A stretch of DNA of 64,000 nt from Rugosimonospora acidiphila (GCF_039543385.1 NZ_BAABJQ010000006.1:310001-374000), one strand, 5' to 3'. Positions 34,751-43,467 are shown, numbered from the stretch's first letter. A program made the numbers and translations. The notes: a model not told the origin generated them from the sequence alone.

Positions 34751-35146
34751 ATGACCGGTCCGGACGGGTACGAGACGGCCGGCGAGCTGCTCAGGGCGCT
34801 CGCCTCGCCGTTGCGGATCGCGATCGTGTCCGAATTGGGGGCCGGCGCCCGGTGCGTGCATGAGCTGGTGGACCTCCTGGAGGTGCCCCAGCCGCTGGTC
34901 TCCCAACACCTGCGGGTGCTGCGCGGAGCCGGCGTGGTGCGCGGCGCCCGGCGCGGCCGGGAGATCGTGTACTCGCTGACCGACCAGCACATCGCCCACA
35001 TCGTCGCGGACGCGATCAGCCACGCCGGGGAGGCCCGGCCCGCCGCGGTCGACCCCGATTCCGCCAGCCCCGGCGACAGCGATGACGCCGCGAGTGCCGA
35101 GGCATTTCCGCCCTCCACCGGCCGGCCCGACAGGCGCGCCGGCTGA
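34751..35146 (+). CDS. ArsR/SmtB-family winged-helix regulator
   Basis: 131 residues. The helix-turn-helix ELLRALASPLRIAIVSELGAGARCVHELVDLLEVPQPLVSQHLRVLRGAGVVRGARRGREIVYSL is typical of the ArsR subgroup that in many actinobacteria sits immediately before zur (Fur family), near glyS and uppS. Candidate metal ligands are one Cys (ARCVHE) and His residues in DQHIAHIV. The 35-residue tail is low complexity. Here no zur gene follows: a membrane-protein gene begins 65 nt downstream. GTG at 34745 is an alternative start. Confidence 0.88.
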   Translation: MTGPDGYETAGELLRALASPLRIAIVSELGAGARCVHELVDLLEVPQPLVSQHLRVLRGAGVVRGARRGREIVYSLTDQHIAHIVADAISHAGEARPAAVDPDSASPGDSDDAASAEAFPPSTGRPDRRAG

Positions 35147-35210
35147 GGGCTGGCTGAGCCGACGCATCGATCAAGATGCGGGCCCCGCGATACCGCGGGA
35201 CCCTGTCGAT

Positions 35211-35843
35211 ATGAAGGTCTACGCCGATGTGCCGGCGGTCCGGATACGGCAGCTGTTCACGGATCTGTTCATCGTCGTGTGGCTGTGGTTCTGGATCCGG
35301 CTGGCGGTCAAGCTCTACGACCTGGTGCTCAAACTCGCCGTACCGGGCCGGAAGCTGTCCGGCGCCGGCGACGGGATGGCCGGCGGGCTGTCCGACGCCG
35401 GCTCCACAGTGGACAAGGTGCCCGGCCTGGGCGGCGCCCTGTCCGCACCCTTCAACAAGGCCGCGGACGCCGCGCGGTCGCTGGCCGACGTCGGGCGCGA
35501 GCAGGTGAGCGTCGTGCACGACCTGGCCTGGGCGATGTCCCTGGCGCTGCTGGCCGGGCCGGTCATCGTCGTGGTCGCGATCTGGCTGCCGCTGCGCCTG
35601 CGCTGGATCCGCCGGGCGAGCTCCGCCGCTGGGCTGCGCTCCGACGCCGCCAGCCGGGATCTGCTCGCCCTGCGGGCCCTGGCCAACCAGCCGCTGCGTC
35701 GGCTCGGCAAGGTGAATCCCGATCCGGTGGCGGCGTGGCGCAGCGGCGACCCGGAGACGGTGGACGCCCTGGCCGCGCTGGAGCTTCGACGGCTCGGCGT
35801 GCGGATGCGTGCCGGGAGCCCTCCCGCGGTGGCCGCCCATTGA
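35211..35843 (+). CDS. Two-helix membrane protein, function unknown
   Basis: 210 residues with two predicted transmembrane segments (LFTDLFIVVWLWFWIRLAV near 15-33 and LAWAMSLALLAGPVIVVVAIWLPL near 105-128) separated by a glycine-rich periplasmic segment (GAGDGMAGGLSDAGS), and a cytoplasmic tail ending LEFRRLGVR-like. It resembles conserved hypothetical membrane proteins of actinomycetes. It starts at an ATG 64 nt after the ArsR stop and ends at a strong terminator. No function can be proposed. Confidence 0.75.
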   Translation: MKVYADVPAVRIRQLFTDLFIVVWLWFWIRLAVKLYDLVLKLAVPGRKLSGAGDGMAGGLSDAGSTVDKVPGLGGALSAPFNKAADAARSLADVGREQVSVVHDLAWAMSLALLAGPVIVVVAIWLPLRLRWIRRASSAAGLRSDAASRDLLALRALANQPLRRLGKVNPDPVAAWRSGDPETVDALAALELRRLGVRMRAGSPPAVAAH

Positions 35844-35849
35844 TCGGCT

Positions 35850-35878
35850 GGGCCGGCCGGTGGCGGACCGGCCGGCCC
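35850..35878 (+). terminator. 12-bp perfect hairpin terminator
   Basis: GGGCCGGCCGGT (35850-35861), loop GGCGG, ACCGGCCGGCCC (35867-35878), 6 nt after the membrane-protein stop. It is followed by a 17-bp tandem repeat (35876-35909) before the convergent acyl-CoA dehydrogenase gene. Confidence 0.8.
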
Positions 35879-35934
35879 CGCCGACGACCTAACCCCGCCG
35901 ACGACCTGACGCCGGCCGCCGTCCGGCGCCACCC

Positions 35935-38064
35935 CTAGGCGGGCGAGTCCGACGCGGGTGGGTCCGGCGCGGGTAGGTCCGAGACCGGCGAGCCGACCGG
36001 TGCGAGCCGGCGGCGGACGTCCTGCTCGGTCGACGGGCCCGGGTGCCACCCGGTGACCCACTCGCCGTCGGCCGGTGGCGGCAGCACGCCGTCCTCCAGG
36101 AACGCGTACCGCCCCGCCACCACCCGAGCGGCCGCCACCGTGTCCAGCGCGTCGGTGTTGTCCCACAGCGCGGCGAACAGCGCCTCGGCGCGCTGCCTGG
36201 CCTGTCGGCAGAACAGGTCGGCCAACTCCAGCTCGGCGTCGCTCGCCGAGCGGGCCCGCACGCAGGTGGCCGACATCGCGAACAGTTCCGCGCCGATGTC
36301 CACCACCCGGCCCAGGAAGCCCTGCTTGCGCTCCAGCTTGCCCTGCCACCGGGCCATCGCGTAGAACGTCTCGCGGGCCAGCTTGCGGGAGGCCCGCTCC
36401 ACGTAGCGCACGTGCGGGGCGAGCGCGCCGTACTCGGCGAAGGCACCCGGCGCCTGGCCCTTGCCGACGACCAGGGTCGGCAACCATCGGGCGTAGAACC
36501 CGCCGGCACGCGCCCCGGCCCGCGCCTTGCGACCCAGCGACGCGTCCGGGTCGATGATGTCGCCGGCCACGGACAGGTGGGCGTCCACCGCCTCCCGGGC
36601 GATGAACAGGTGCATGATCTCGGTGGAGCCCTCGAAGATGCGGTTGATCCGCAGGTCGCGCAGCATCTGCTCGGCGGCGATCGGGCGCTCGCCGCGGGCG
36701 GCCAGCGAGTCGGCGGTCTCGTATCCCCGGCCGCCCCGGATCTGGATCAGCTCGTCCGCCATCTGCCAGGACATCTCCGAGCCGTACAGCTTGATCAACG
36801 CCGCCTCGATGCGGATGTCGTTGCGGTCGTCGTCGGCCAGCATGCAGGCCAGTTCGAGCATGGACTCCAGCCCGTACGTGGTGGCCGCGATGAACGCGAT
36901 CTTCTTGGCCACCGCCTCGTGCCTGGCGACCGGCAGGCCCCACTGCACCCGCTCGGCCGCCCACTGCCGGGCCACCGCGAGGCACCACTTGCCGGCGCCC
37001 ACGCACATCGCGGGCAGCGACAGCCGGCCGGTGTTGAGGGTGGTCAGCGCGATCTTCAGGCCCTGCCCCTCGCGGGCGATCACATTCTCTGTCGGCACGA
37101 ACACGTCGTGGAAGCGGGTGACGCTGTTCTCCAGGCCGCGCAGGCCCATGAAGGCGTTGCGCCGCTCGACGGTCACGCCGGGCGAGTCCGCCTCCACCAC
37201 GAACGCGGTGATCCCGCCCCGGTGCCCTCCGGACTGTCGATCGCCGCCTTGCTGGTCCGGCCCACGAGCGGGCACCTGCGCCATCACCACCAGCAGCGTG
37301 GCGAGCGTGCCGTTGGTCGCCCACAGCTTGACCCCGTTCAGCCGGTAGCCGCCCTCGACCGGGGTCGCGGTGGTGGACAGCCGGGCCGGATCGGAGCCCA
37401 CGTCCGACTCGGTGAGCAGGAACGCGGACACCTCCCCGGCCGCGAGCCGGGGCAGGAACCTCCGCTTCTGCTCGTCGTCACCGAACAGCTTGAGCGGCTG
37501 GGGCACGCCGATGGACTGGTGCGCGGACAGCAGGGCGCCGATCGCCGGGTTCGCCGACCCGACCAGTGCCAGCGCCCGGCAGTAGTGCAGGTTGGACAGG
37601 CCGAGGCCGCCGTACTTCTCATCGATCTTCATGCCGAACGCGCCCAGTTCGGCGAGGCCGCGGATGACTTCGTCGGGGATCCGCGCCTCACGCTCGATGC
37701 GGGCGCCGTCGATGCCGGCGGCGAACTCGCTGAGCCGGGCGAGGAACTCCTCGGCCTTGGCCGCGCGCGCCGGATCGGGCGCCGGCCACGGGTCGATCAG
37801 GTCCATCCTCAGCCGGCCGAGGTACAGCTCCTTTCCGAAGCTGGGCTTGCGCCACTCCGTCTCGCGGGCCGCCTCGGCGGTCTGTCGGGCCTGCCGCTCG
37901 TCGACGCCGGCCGACCCGTCGGTCGGACTCCGATCTGTCCGCGCGGTCACCGGCCCGGTCGCCGGATCAGGGTCGGTCCTCGCCGGCGGTTGCTGGGCGG
38001 TCGCCTCCGAGGGCTCACCGCCGTCCGGGCCGAACTGCGCGGAGCGTTGATCCATCGTCGTCAT
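35935..38064 (-). CDS. Long-form acyl-CoA dehydrogenase
   Basis: 709 residues, well above the usual 380-400. After a disordered N-terminus (about 60) comes the acyl-CoA dehydrogenase core: FGMKIDEKYGGLGLS, AFLLTESDVGSDPARL (FAD/substrate loop), LWATNG, NVIAREGQGLKIALTTLNTGRLSLPAMCVG, and QIRGGRGYETADSLAARGERPIAAEQMLRDLRINRIFEGSTEIM with the catalytic region. An additional helical C-terminal domain of about 180 residues (YVERASRKLARETFYAMARWQGKLERKQGFLGR) recalls very-long-chain dehydrogenases. It performs the FAD-dependent alpha,beta-dehydrogenation in fatty-acid beta-oxidation. The ATG has a run of G six bases upstream. A TAGCGT -10 lies at 38104-38109. Confidence 0.92.
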   Translation of the reverse strand: MTTMDQRSAQFGPDGGEPSEATAQQPPARTDPDPATGPVTARTDRSPTDGSAGVDERQARQTAEAARETEWRKPSFGKELYLGRLRMDLIDPWPAPDPARAAKAEEFLARLSEFAAGIDGARIEREARIPDEVIRGLAELGAFGMKIDEKYGGLGLSNLHYCRALALVGSANPAIGALLSAHQSIGVPQPLKLFGDDEQKRRFLPRLAAGEVSAFLLTESDVGSDPARLSTTATPVEGGYRLNGVKLWATNGTLATLLVVMAQVPARGPDQQGGDRQSGGHRGGITAFVVEADSPGVTVERRNAFMGLRGLENSVTRFHDVFVPTENVIAREGQGLKIALTTLNTGRLSLPAMCVGAGKWCLAVARQWAAERVQWGLPVARHEAVAKKIAFIAATTYGLESMLELACMLADDDRNDIRIEAALIKLYGSEMSWQMADELIQIRGGRGYETADSLAARGERPIAAEQMLRDLRINRIFEGSTEIMHLFIAREAVDAHLSVAGDIIDPDASLGRKARAGARAGGFYARWLPTLVVGKGQAPGAFAEYGALAPHVRYVERASRKLARETFYAMARWQGKLERKQGFLGRVVDIGAELFAMSATCVRARSASDAELELADLFCRQARQRAEALFAALWDNTDALDTVAAARVVAGRYAFLEDGVLPPPADGEWVTGWHPGPSTEQDVRRRLAPVGSPVSDLPAPDPPASDSPA

Positions 38065-38137
38065 GGCCACCCCCCAGTGGTCTGGTCGGGCTTCCTGTGA
38101 CCCACGCTACTCGCGGGTACTACCCGGCGGTAGCGTC

Positions 38138-38166
38138 TTGTCCGGTGCTACCCTCGGCGGCACAAC
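38138..38166 (+). promoter_or_regulatory. Promoter of the ykoEDC operon
   Basis: -35 TTGTCC (38138-38143), 17-bp spacer, -10-like CACAAC (38161-38166), placing transcription start shortly before the TPP riboswitch. Confidence 0.5.
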
Positions 38167-38230
38167 TTCATGCGAAGACTTCGTTTCCCGTGATCCACGA
38201 GACACCGATCCACGGGGCCCGAGCCTTCGT

Positions 38231-38320
<90 letters not shown>

Positions 38321-38335
38321 GTCGATCTCCAGCCG

Positions 38336-38395
38336 CGCCATGTCCATTGGGGGCATGGCGTGCGTCTTCTCCTGGTATGTCGTCTACCGGGAGGA
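38336..38395 (+). promoter_or_regulatory. Riboswitch expression platform: hairpin plus Shine-Dalgarno-sequestering stem
   Basis: CGCCATG (38336-38342) pairs with CATGGCG (38354-38360). Then TTCTCCTGG (38367-38375) pairs with CCGGGAGGA (38387-38395) in a 9-bp stem with two wobbles, burying the GGGAGG ribosome site of ykoE. No U-tract follows, so translational control is likely. Confidence 0.7.
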
Positions 38396-38402
38396 ATTGT
38401 CC

Positions 38403-38981
38403 ATGGAAATCCGTCGCTGGCGGACCGTCGACATCGTGGTCGCCGCAGTGATCGCGGTCGCCTTCGGCGTCGTGTTCTACGCCTGGGATCAGATCTGGAA
38501 CGGTCTCGACGGCGCGTTCCCCGGCTTCCCGCCGGCCCGCGCGGCCCTCAACGGGATCTGGTTCCTACCCGCCGTGGTCGGACCGCTGGTCATCCGCAAG
38601 CCCGGTGCCGGCCTGTTCGCCGAGCTGGTCGCGTCGACCATCGAGGCACTGCTCGGCGCCCAGTGGGGCCTGTCCACCATCCTGTACGGCCTGTTGCAGG
38701 GCTTCGGCGGAGAGCTGCCGTTCGCGGCCACCGGGTACCGCTCGAGCAAGCTACCCACCGCGCTGGTCGGCGGCCTGTTGGCCGGCGCGGCCGCCGGACT
38801 GCTGGACATCGTGCTCTACTACCCCGACTACTCGACCGCCTGGAAGATCGGTCAGGTCGCCGTCTCGGCCGGCAGCGGCCTGGTGATCACCGGCCTCGGC
38901 GGCTGGGCGCTGACCCGCGGGCTGGCCCAGACCGGGGTGCTGGACCGCTTTCCGGCCGGTCGGGAGCGGACCGCCGTTTGA
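38403..38981 (+). CDS. ykoE: ECF transporter S component for hydroxymethylpyrimidine/thiamine (YkoE)
   Basis: 192 residues with five to six membrane helices: VDIVVAAVIAVAFGVVFYAWDQIW, LNGIWFLPAVVGPLVIRKPGAG, AELVASTIEALLGAQWGLSTILYGLLQGFGGEL, ALVGGLLAGAAAGLLDIVL and GLVITGLGGWALTRGL. This is the YkoE family, the substrate-binding subunit of an ECF-type vitamin transporter. GGGAGG lies 8 nt before the ATG and is sequestered in the riboswitch platform. The TPP riboswitch directly upstream supports a thiamine-precursor substrate. It overlaps the ATPase gene by 4 nt. Confidence 0.95.
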   Translation: MEIRRWRTVDIVVAAVIAVAFGVVFYAWDQIWNGLDGAFPGFPPARAALNGIWFLPAVVGPLVIRKPGAGLFAELVASTIEALLGAQWGLSTILYGLLQGFGGELPFAATGYRSSKLPTALVGGLLAGAAAGLLDIVLYYPDYSTAWKIGQVAVSAGSGLVITGLGGWALTRGLAQTGVLDRFPAGRERTAV

Positions 38982-40432
38982 ACCGCACCGACGCCATCCG
39001 GCTGGACGGGTTCGGCTGGCGGCACGCCGGCCGCAAGGCCTGGGCCGTGCGCGGAGTCGATCTGCGCATCGAGCGCGGCGAACGGGTGTTGCTGCTGGGC
39101 CCCTCGGGGGCCGGCAAGAGCACCCTGCTCGCCGCGCTCGCCGGGCTGCTCGCCGAGGACTCGGGCGAGCGCGAGGGCACCATCGACCTCGGCGGCCTGA
39201 CCCCGGGCATCGTCTTCCAGGATCCGCAGACCCAGTTGGTGATGTCTCGGGCCGGCGACGACGTCGCGTTCGGCCTGGAGAATCACGGCGTACCCGTGGC
39301 GGACATCTGGCCCCGGGTGGACGAGGCGCTCGCCACGGTCGGCTTCCGCTACGGCCGGGGCCGCGACACGGCCGCCCTCTCCGGCGGCGAGGCGCAGCGG
39401 CTGGCGCTGGCCGGCGCGCTCGCGCTGCGCCCGTCGCTGCTGCTGCTGGACGAGCCGACCGCGAACCTCGATCCGGCCGGCGCTGGGCAGATCCGTGCCG
39501 CCATCGCCCGGATCCTGGCCGCCCGCGACACCACCCTGATCCTGGTCGAGCACCGGGTGGCCGAGGTGCTGCCGCTGGTCGACCGGGTGGTGGTGCTGGA
39601 GGCCGGCGGCGGGGTCGTCGCCGACGGCGTACCCGAGGCGGTGTTCGCGACGCACGGTTCGTGGCTGGTCGAGCGGGGCGTGTGGGTACCGGGGCACCAG
39701 GTCACATTCGCCCGCGCGACGAATGCCGGATCGCTGGCTGGCCCGGTTCGGCCGGCCGGCTCCCCCGGCCCGGTGCTGCTGCGCGCCGAACGGGTGGCGG
39801 TACCCGACCGGCTGTCCACTATGGACATCACGGTACCGGCCGGCGAGGCGCTGGCCGTGGTGGGCCCGAACGGCGCCGGCAAGTCCACGCTCGCCCTGCT
39901 GCTGGGCGGCCTGCTCGCGCCCGGCTCCGGCACCGTGGCCGCGACCGAACGGCTGGCCGGCCCGCTCGCCGGTCGGCCGCCGCACCGGTGGCGGGCCGCG
40001 TCCCTGGCCCGGCACATCGGCTCGGTGTTCCAGAACCCGGAGCACCAGTTCGTCACCTCGCGCGTGCGGGACGAACTCGCGCTCGGGCCGCGCCGCACCG
40101 GGGCGAGCGAGGAATCCATCAAGTCCACTGTGGACAATCTGCTGGTACGGCTGCGCCTTGACCGGTTGGCGGCGGCCAACCCGTACACGCTGTCCGGCGG
40201 CGAGGCCCGCCGCCTGTCGGTGGCCACCGCCCTGGCCACCGCGCCCGGGCTGCTCATCCTCGACGAGCCGACCTTCGGTCAGGATCGGCGCACCTGGGTC
40301 GAACTGGTGGAGCTTCTGGCGAAGCTGCGCGACGAGGGCCGGGGGGTGGTCGCGGTGACCCACGACAGCGACTTCGCCACCGCGCTCGCCGACCGCACCG
40401 TCGCCCTGTCCGTCGAGGGAGGTCCCCGGTGA
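38978..40432 (+). CDS. ykoD: ECF transporter ATPase, two ABC domains fused (YkoD)
   Basis: 484 residues with two complete ABC ATPase domains: GPSGAGKST / LSGGEAQRL / LLLLDEPTANLD in the first half and GPNGAGKST / LSGGEARRL / LLILDEPTFGQD in the second. It corresponds to a fused EcfA-EcfA' energising module. The start is a rare TTG in a TTGA overlap with the ykoE stop (38978-38981), so translation is coupled. It powers uptake by YkoE through YkoC. Confidence 0.95.
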   Translation: MNRTDAIRLDGFGWRHAGRKAWAVRGVDLRIERGERVLLLGPSGAGKSTLLAALAGLLAEDSGEREGTIDLGGLTPGIVFQDPQTQLVMSRAGDDVAFGLENHGVPVADIWPRVDEALATVGFRYGRGRDTAALSGGEAQRLALAGALALRPSLLLLDEPTANLDPAGAGQIRAAIARILAARDTTLILVEHRVAEVLPLVDRVVVLEAGGGVVADGVPEAVFATHGSWLVERGVWVPGHQVTFARATNAGSLAGPVRPAGSPGPVLLRAERVAVPDRLSTMDITVPAGEALAVVGPNGAGKSTLALLLGGLLAPGSGTVAATERLAGPLAGRPPHRWRAASLARHIGSVFQNPEHQFVTSRVRDELALGPRRTGASEESIKSTVDNLLVRLRLDRLAAANPYTLSGGEARRLSVATALATAPGLLILDEPTFGQDRRTWVELVELLAKLRDEGRGVVAVTHDSDFATALADRTVALSVEGGPR

Positions 40433-41304
40433 CGCGCACGACCACGGGCCGGGACGCCGGCGCGACCGAGCCCGTGGCGGACCCCACGACCGTGGGCGCG
40501 AGCGCGAACACCGCGACCACGACCCCGGGCGCGACCACGACCCCGGGCGCGGGCTCGGGTACCGCTGGCGGGGGGCGGGCGCGCGGTGCCGTCCTGGCCC
40601 GGCGCAACCCACTGGCGAAGCTGGCCGCCGCGGCGCTGCTCGGCTTCGGCCTGCTGTTCACCCTCGACCCGTTGACCCCGGTGCTCGCGCTCGCCGTCGA
40701 CCTCGCCGCCGCGCCGCTGTTCGGGGTGCGGCCGGTCCGGCTGGCCCGGCGCTACTGGCCGCTGCTGCTGTCCGCCGCCGGGATCGCGGGCGGGCAGCTG
40801 CTGTTCACCGACGCCGGTCCGGTCCGCGCGCTCGGGCTGGGGTTGCGGGTACTGGCGGTGGCGCTGCCGGGCATCATCTCGTTCGGTACCACGGACCCCA
40901 CCGACCTGGCCGACGCTCTGGTGCAGAATGCGAAAGCACCGGCCCGGTTCGCGATCGGTGCTCTCGCCGCGTTCCGGTTGATGCCGCTGCTCGGCGAGGA
41001 GTGGCGGACGCTGCGCCAGGCCCGACGGGCCCGGGGCGTGGACGCCGGGCGCAACCCGATCGCCATGGTCGCCCTCGCCGCATCGCTGTCCTTTGGACTG
41101 CTGGTCGGCGCCATCCGGCGGGGCATCCGGCTGGCCACCGCCATGGACGCCCGAGGTTTCGACTCCGGCCGGCCGCGCACCAGCGCGCGCCCCAGCCGCT
41201 TCACCCGGGCCGACGCGGCGCTCATCGCCGCGGCCGCCCTCGCGGTGGCGCTGATCCTGACCATCAGCATCACGGCGGGCGCCTACCGCCCCGTCTTCAC
41301 CTGA
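40429..41304 (+). CDS. ykoC: ECF transporter T component (YkoC)
   Basis: 291 residues. After an unusual Thr/Ala-rich cytosolic N-terminus (about 50 residues) come the EcfT helices (LAKLAAAALLGFGLLFTL, LALAVDLAAAPLFG, YWPLLLSAAGIAGGQLLF, LGLGLRVLAVALPGII) and the coupling region AFRLMPLLGEEWRTLRQARRARG, with the A-R-G-type motif that docks on the ATPases; a last ARGF motif (MDARGFDSG) follows. The GTG overlaps the ATPase stop (GTGA, 40429-40432). It completes the YkoEDC transporter for thiamine/HMP. Confidence 0.93.
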   Translation: MTRTTTGRDAGATEPVADPTTVGASANTATTTPGATTTPGAGSGTAGGGRARGAVLARRNPLAKLAAAALLGFGLLFTLDPLTPVLALAVDLAAAPLFGVRPVRLARRYWPLLLSAAGIAGGQLLFTDAGPVRALGLGLRVLAVALPGIISFGTTDPTDLADALVQNAKAPARFAIGALAAFRLMPLLGEEWRTLRQARRARGVDAGRNPIAMVALAASLSFGLLVGAIRRGIRLATAMDARGFDSGRPRTSARPSRFTRADAALIAAAALAVALILTISITAGAYRPVFT

Positions 41305-41311
41305 CGGAGCG

Positions 41312-41363
41312 CGACCGGTCTGCGTCGTCGCGCGGCGTCAGTCGCGCCGAACCAGATCAGTCG
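41312..41363 (-). repeat. Palindromic interspersed element, copy 2
   Basis: 52 bp with inverted ends CGACCGGTC (41312-41320) and GATCAGTCG (41355-41363). Its reverse complement matches the dgt copy at about 43 of 52 positions (by eye), mostly transitions. It lies between convergent ykoC and uppS. Confidence 0.75.
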
Positions 41364-41450
41364 CCAACGCCGCCGCCCGGCCGCCGGGCCGGCCCGAAGG
41401 TCGGGCCAGCCCGCGGTCGGGCCGGCCACGAAGTCGGGCCGGCGGCGGAA

Positions 41451-42251
41451 TCAGGCCCGCGGGGGCGGGGGCGCGACCGGGTTCGGGATCGCGCCGCCGA
41501 ACCGGCGGTCGCGCTGCGCGAACAGCTCGCAGGCGTACCACAGGTGCCGCCGGTCGAAGTCCGGCCACAGCGTGTCCAGCGCCACGTACTCCGCGTACGC
41601 GCTCTGCCACAGCAGGAAGTTGGACAGCCGCTGCTCACCCGAGGGGCGCAGCACCATGTCCACGTCGGGCACCTCGGGGCAGTACAGGTAGCGCCCGATG
41701 GTCTTCTCGCTGATCTTGTCGGGGTTCAGCCGGCCGGCCGCCACCTCGGCCGCCATCGCCGAGAACGCGTCCGCGAGCTCGGCCCGGCCGCCGTAGTTGA
41801 CGCAGAACTGGAGGGTGAGCCGGTCGTTGTTCCTACTCGCCTGCTCGGCGAGCTCCAGCTCGTGGATCACCGAGCGCCACAGCCTCGGGCGCCGGCCCGC
41901 CCACCGGACCCGTACCCCCAGCTCCACGAACTGATCGACCCGCCGGTGGATGACCTCCCGGTTGAAGTTCATCAGCCAGCGCACCTCTTCCGGAGAGCGC
42001 CGCCAGTTCTCCGTCGAGAACGCGTACGCGGACAGGTACTTGACGCCCAGTTCGATGCAGCCCTCGATGACGTCGAACAGCGCGGCCTCGCCCATCTTGT
42101 GGCCCTCGGTGCGCGGCAGGCCACGCGCCTTGGCCCACCGGCCGTTGCCGTCCATGATGATGGCGACGTGCTTCGGGATCGCCTCACCGGGCAGCTTCGG
42201 CGGCTTGGCGCCGGACGGATGCGGGGACGGGGGAACGTAGCTGCGCTTCAC
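41451..42251 (-). CDS. uppS: Isoprenyl (undecaprenyl/decaprenyl) diphosphate synthase
   Basis: 266 residues, Z-type prenyltransferase: HVAIIMDGNGRWAKARGLPRTEGHKMG (catalytic Asp and phosphate-binding Arg), YLSAYAFSTENWRRSPEEV, NYGGRAEL and DMVLRPSGEQRLSNFLLWQSAYAEYV. It condenses isopentenyl diphosphate units to make the lipid carrier for peptidoglycan and wall polymers. The GTG start overlaps the recO stop (GTGA, 42248-42251), so recO and uppS are coupled, as in other actinobacteria. Confidence 0.96.
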   Translation of the reverse strand: MKRSYVPPSPHPSGAKPPKLPGEAIPKHVAIIMDGNGRWAKARGLPRTEGHKMGEAALFDVIEGCIELGVKYLSAYAFSTENWRRSPEEVRWLMNFNREVIHRRVDQFVELGVRVRWAGRRPRLWRSVIHELELAEQASRNNDRLTLQFCVNYGGRAELADAFSAMAAEVAAGRLNPDKISEKTIGRYLYCPEVPDVDMVLRPSGEQRLSNFLLWQSAYAEYVALDTLWPDFDRRHLWYACELFAQRDRRFGGAIPNPVAPPPPRA

Positions 42252-43075
42252 ACTCGGTCTCCATCGATGGTTCGTTGATCATCATCGGCCCCCCGGTCGG
42301 GGCCGGTCTGGGTACCGGAGCCAGCCCTCGGACCCCGGTCGACCAGCGGCAGCGAGCGCAGCCCGCGCTCGAGGTGCCACTGCAGGTGGGCCGCCACCAG
42401 GCCGGCGGCCTCGCGGCGCGGCCCCGCCTCGGCCGCGTCCGCGACCGGCCAGTCGCCGACCGCCAGGGCGGATAACAGCTCCAGGGTCGCGGGCGACGGG
42501 TGGGCCGAGCCCGGTGGGCGGCACTCCGGGCAGACACAGCCCCCGGCCGGCACCGAGAACGCCCGGTGCGGCCCCTCGGTGCCGCAGACCGCGCAGTCCG
42601 CGAGCGCCGGCGCCCAGCCGGCCAGGCCCATCGCCCGCAGCAGGTACGAGTCGAGCACCAGGGAGGTGGCGTGCGAGCCCTCGCTGAGCACCCGGAGCGC
42701 GCCCAGCGTCAGCAGGTACAGCCGCAGCGCCGGCTCCTCCTCGATCGGGGTCAGCCGCTCGGCGGTCTCCGCGATCGCGCTGGCCGTCGTGTAGCGCGGA
42801 TAGTCGTCAGACAGCCGCTTACCGTACAGATCGATCGCCTCGACCTGAGAAACGGAGTGCAGCGAGCGCCCCTCCGCGATCTGGATGTCCACGTGCCCGA
42901 AGGGCTCCAGCCGGGCGCCGAACTTGGAGGTCGTCCGGCGGACTCCCCGGGCCACCGCGCGCACCCGACCGTGCCTGCGGGTGAACAGGGTGATGATGCG
43001 GTCCGACTCGCCCAGCTTCTGGCCACGCAGCACCACCGCGTCGTCGCGGTACAGCTTGGCCTGCCACCCGTTCAC
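42248..43075 (-). CDS. recO: DNA repair protein RecO
   Basis: 275 residues. N-terminal OB fold (YRDDAVVLRGQKLGESDRIITLFTRRHGRVRAVARGVRR), helical middle, and a four-cysteine zinc site (CAVCGTEG ... CVCPEC). RecO anneals single strands and loads RecA at gaps with RecF/RecR. The GTG at 43075 is 7 nt after a -10 box CAGAAT (43083-43088) with no usable ribosome site, so it is probably leaderless. It is coupled to uppS by a GTGA overlap. Confidence 0.94.
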   Translation of the reverse strand: MNGWQAKLYRDDAVVLRGQKLGESDRIITLFTRRHGRVRAVARGVRRTTSKFGARLEPFGHVDIQIAEGRSLHSVSQVEAIDLYGKRLSDDYPRYTTASAIAETAERLTPIEEEPALRLYLLTLGALRVLSEGSHATSLVLDSYLLRAMGLAGWAPALADCAVCGTEGPHRAFSVPAGGCVCPECRPPGSAHPSPATLELLSALAVGDWPVADAAEAGPRREAAGLVAAHLQWHLERGLRSLPLVDRGPRAGSGTQTGPDRGADDDQRTIDGDRV

Positions 43076-43139
43076 CCTTGCGATTCTGCCAGCCCTGGGG
43101 TGCGGGCCTGGCCGCCGATCCTTGCTCCGAGCTGGCCGT

Positions 43140-43354
43140 TCATGATCCTTCACGGACCGTGGCTACGGCCGGCCGGCGCCAGGCGGCCGCGTTCGCGAAC
43201 GCGACGCCCAGCAGCACGAGCAGGCTGAGTTCCCCGACCGCCCTCGACCAGGACACCCGGGCGAACACGGAGTGGTCGAACAGCGCGCGGCCCACAGCGG
43301 GCGATCCCGCCGGCGCAGGGGTGCGGTCGCCTCGTCCGGTGACGAATCGCTCAC
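43140..43354 (-). pseudogene. Small single-helix membrane protein gene broken by a frameshift
   Basis: A GTG at 43354 opens a high-GC3 frame (SDSSPDEATAPLRRRDRPLWAA) that is lost near 43283-43290, where the minus strand reads CCGCGCGC. From there the adjacent frame is protein-like (ALFDHSVFARVSWSRAVGELSLLVLLGVAFANAAAWRR...) with one transmembrane helix, ending at 43140. Removing one CG from the tract joins both parts into a 70-residue protein. Either a real frameshift, an assembly slip, or repeat-mediated switching. It lies 64 nt upstream of recO. Confidence 0.5.
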
Positions 43355-43467
43355 CGGGCACGCCTACCCAGCGCCGGGCCGCCTACCCACCCATCCGTCG
43401 GGGCGAGCGCGCCTGTCCGGAGCCGGATGCGGGGATTGGCCGGCCCGCGCCCGGGTATGGCGCTGCC

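Noticed and set aside
38074..38092. PhoP half-site (TCACAGG) upstream of the acyl-CoA dehydrogenase
   Set aside because: Only one heptamer is present; the second repeat does not match.
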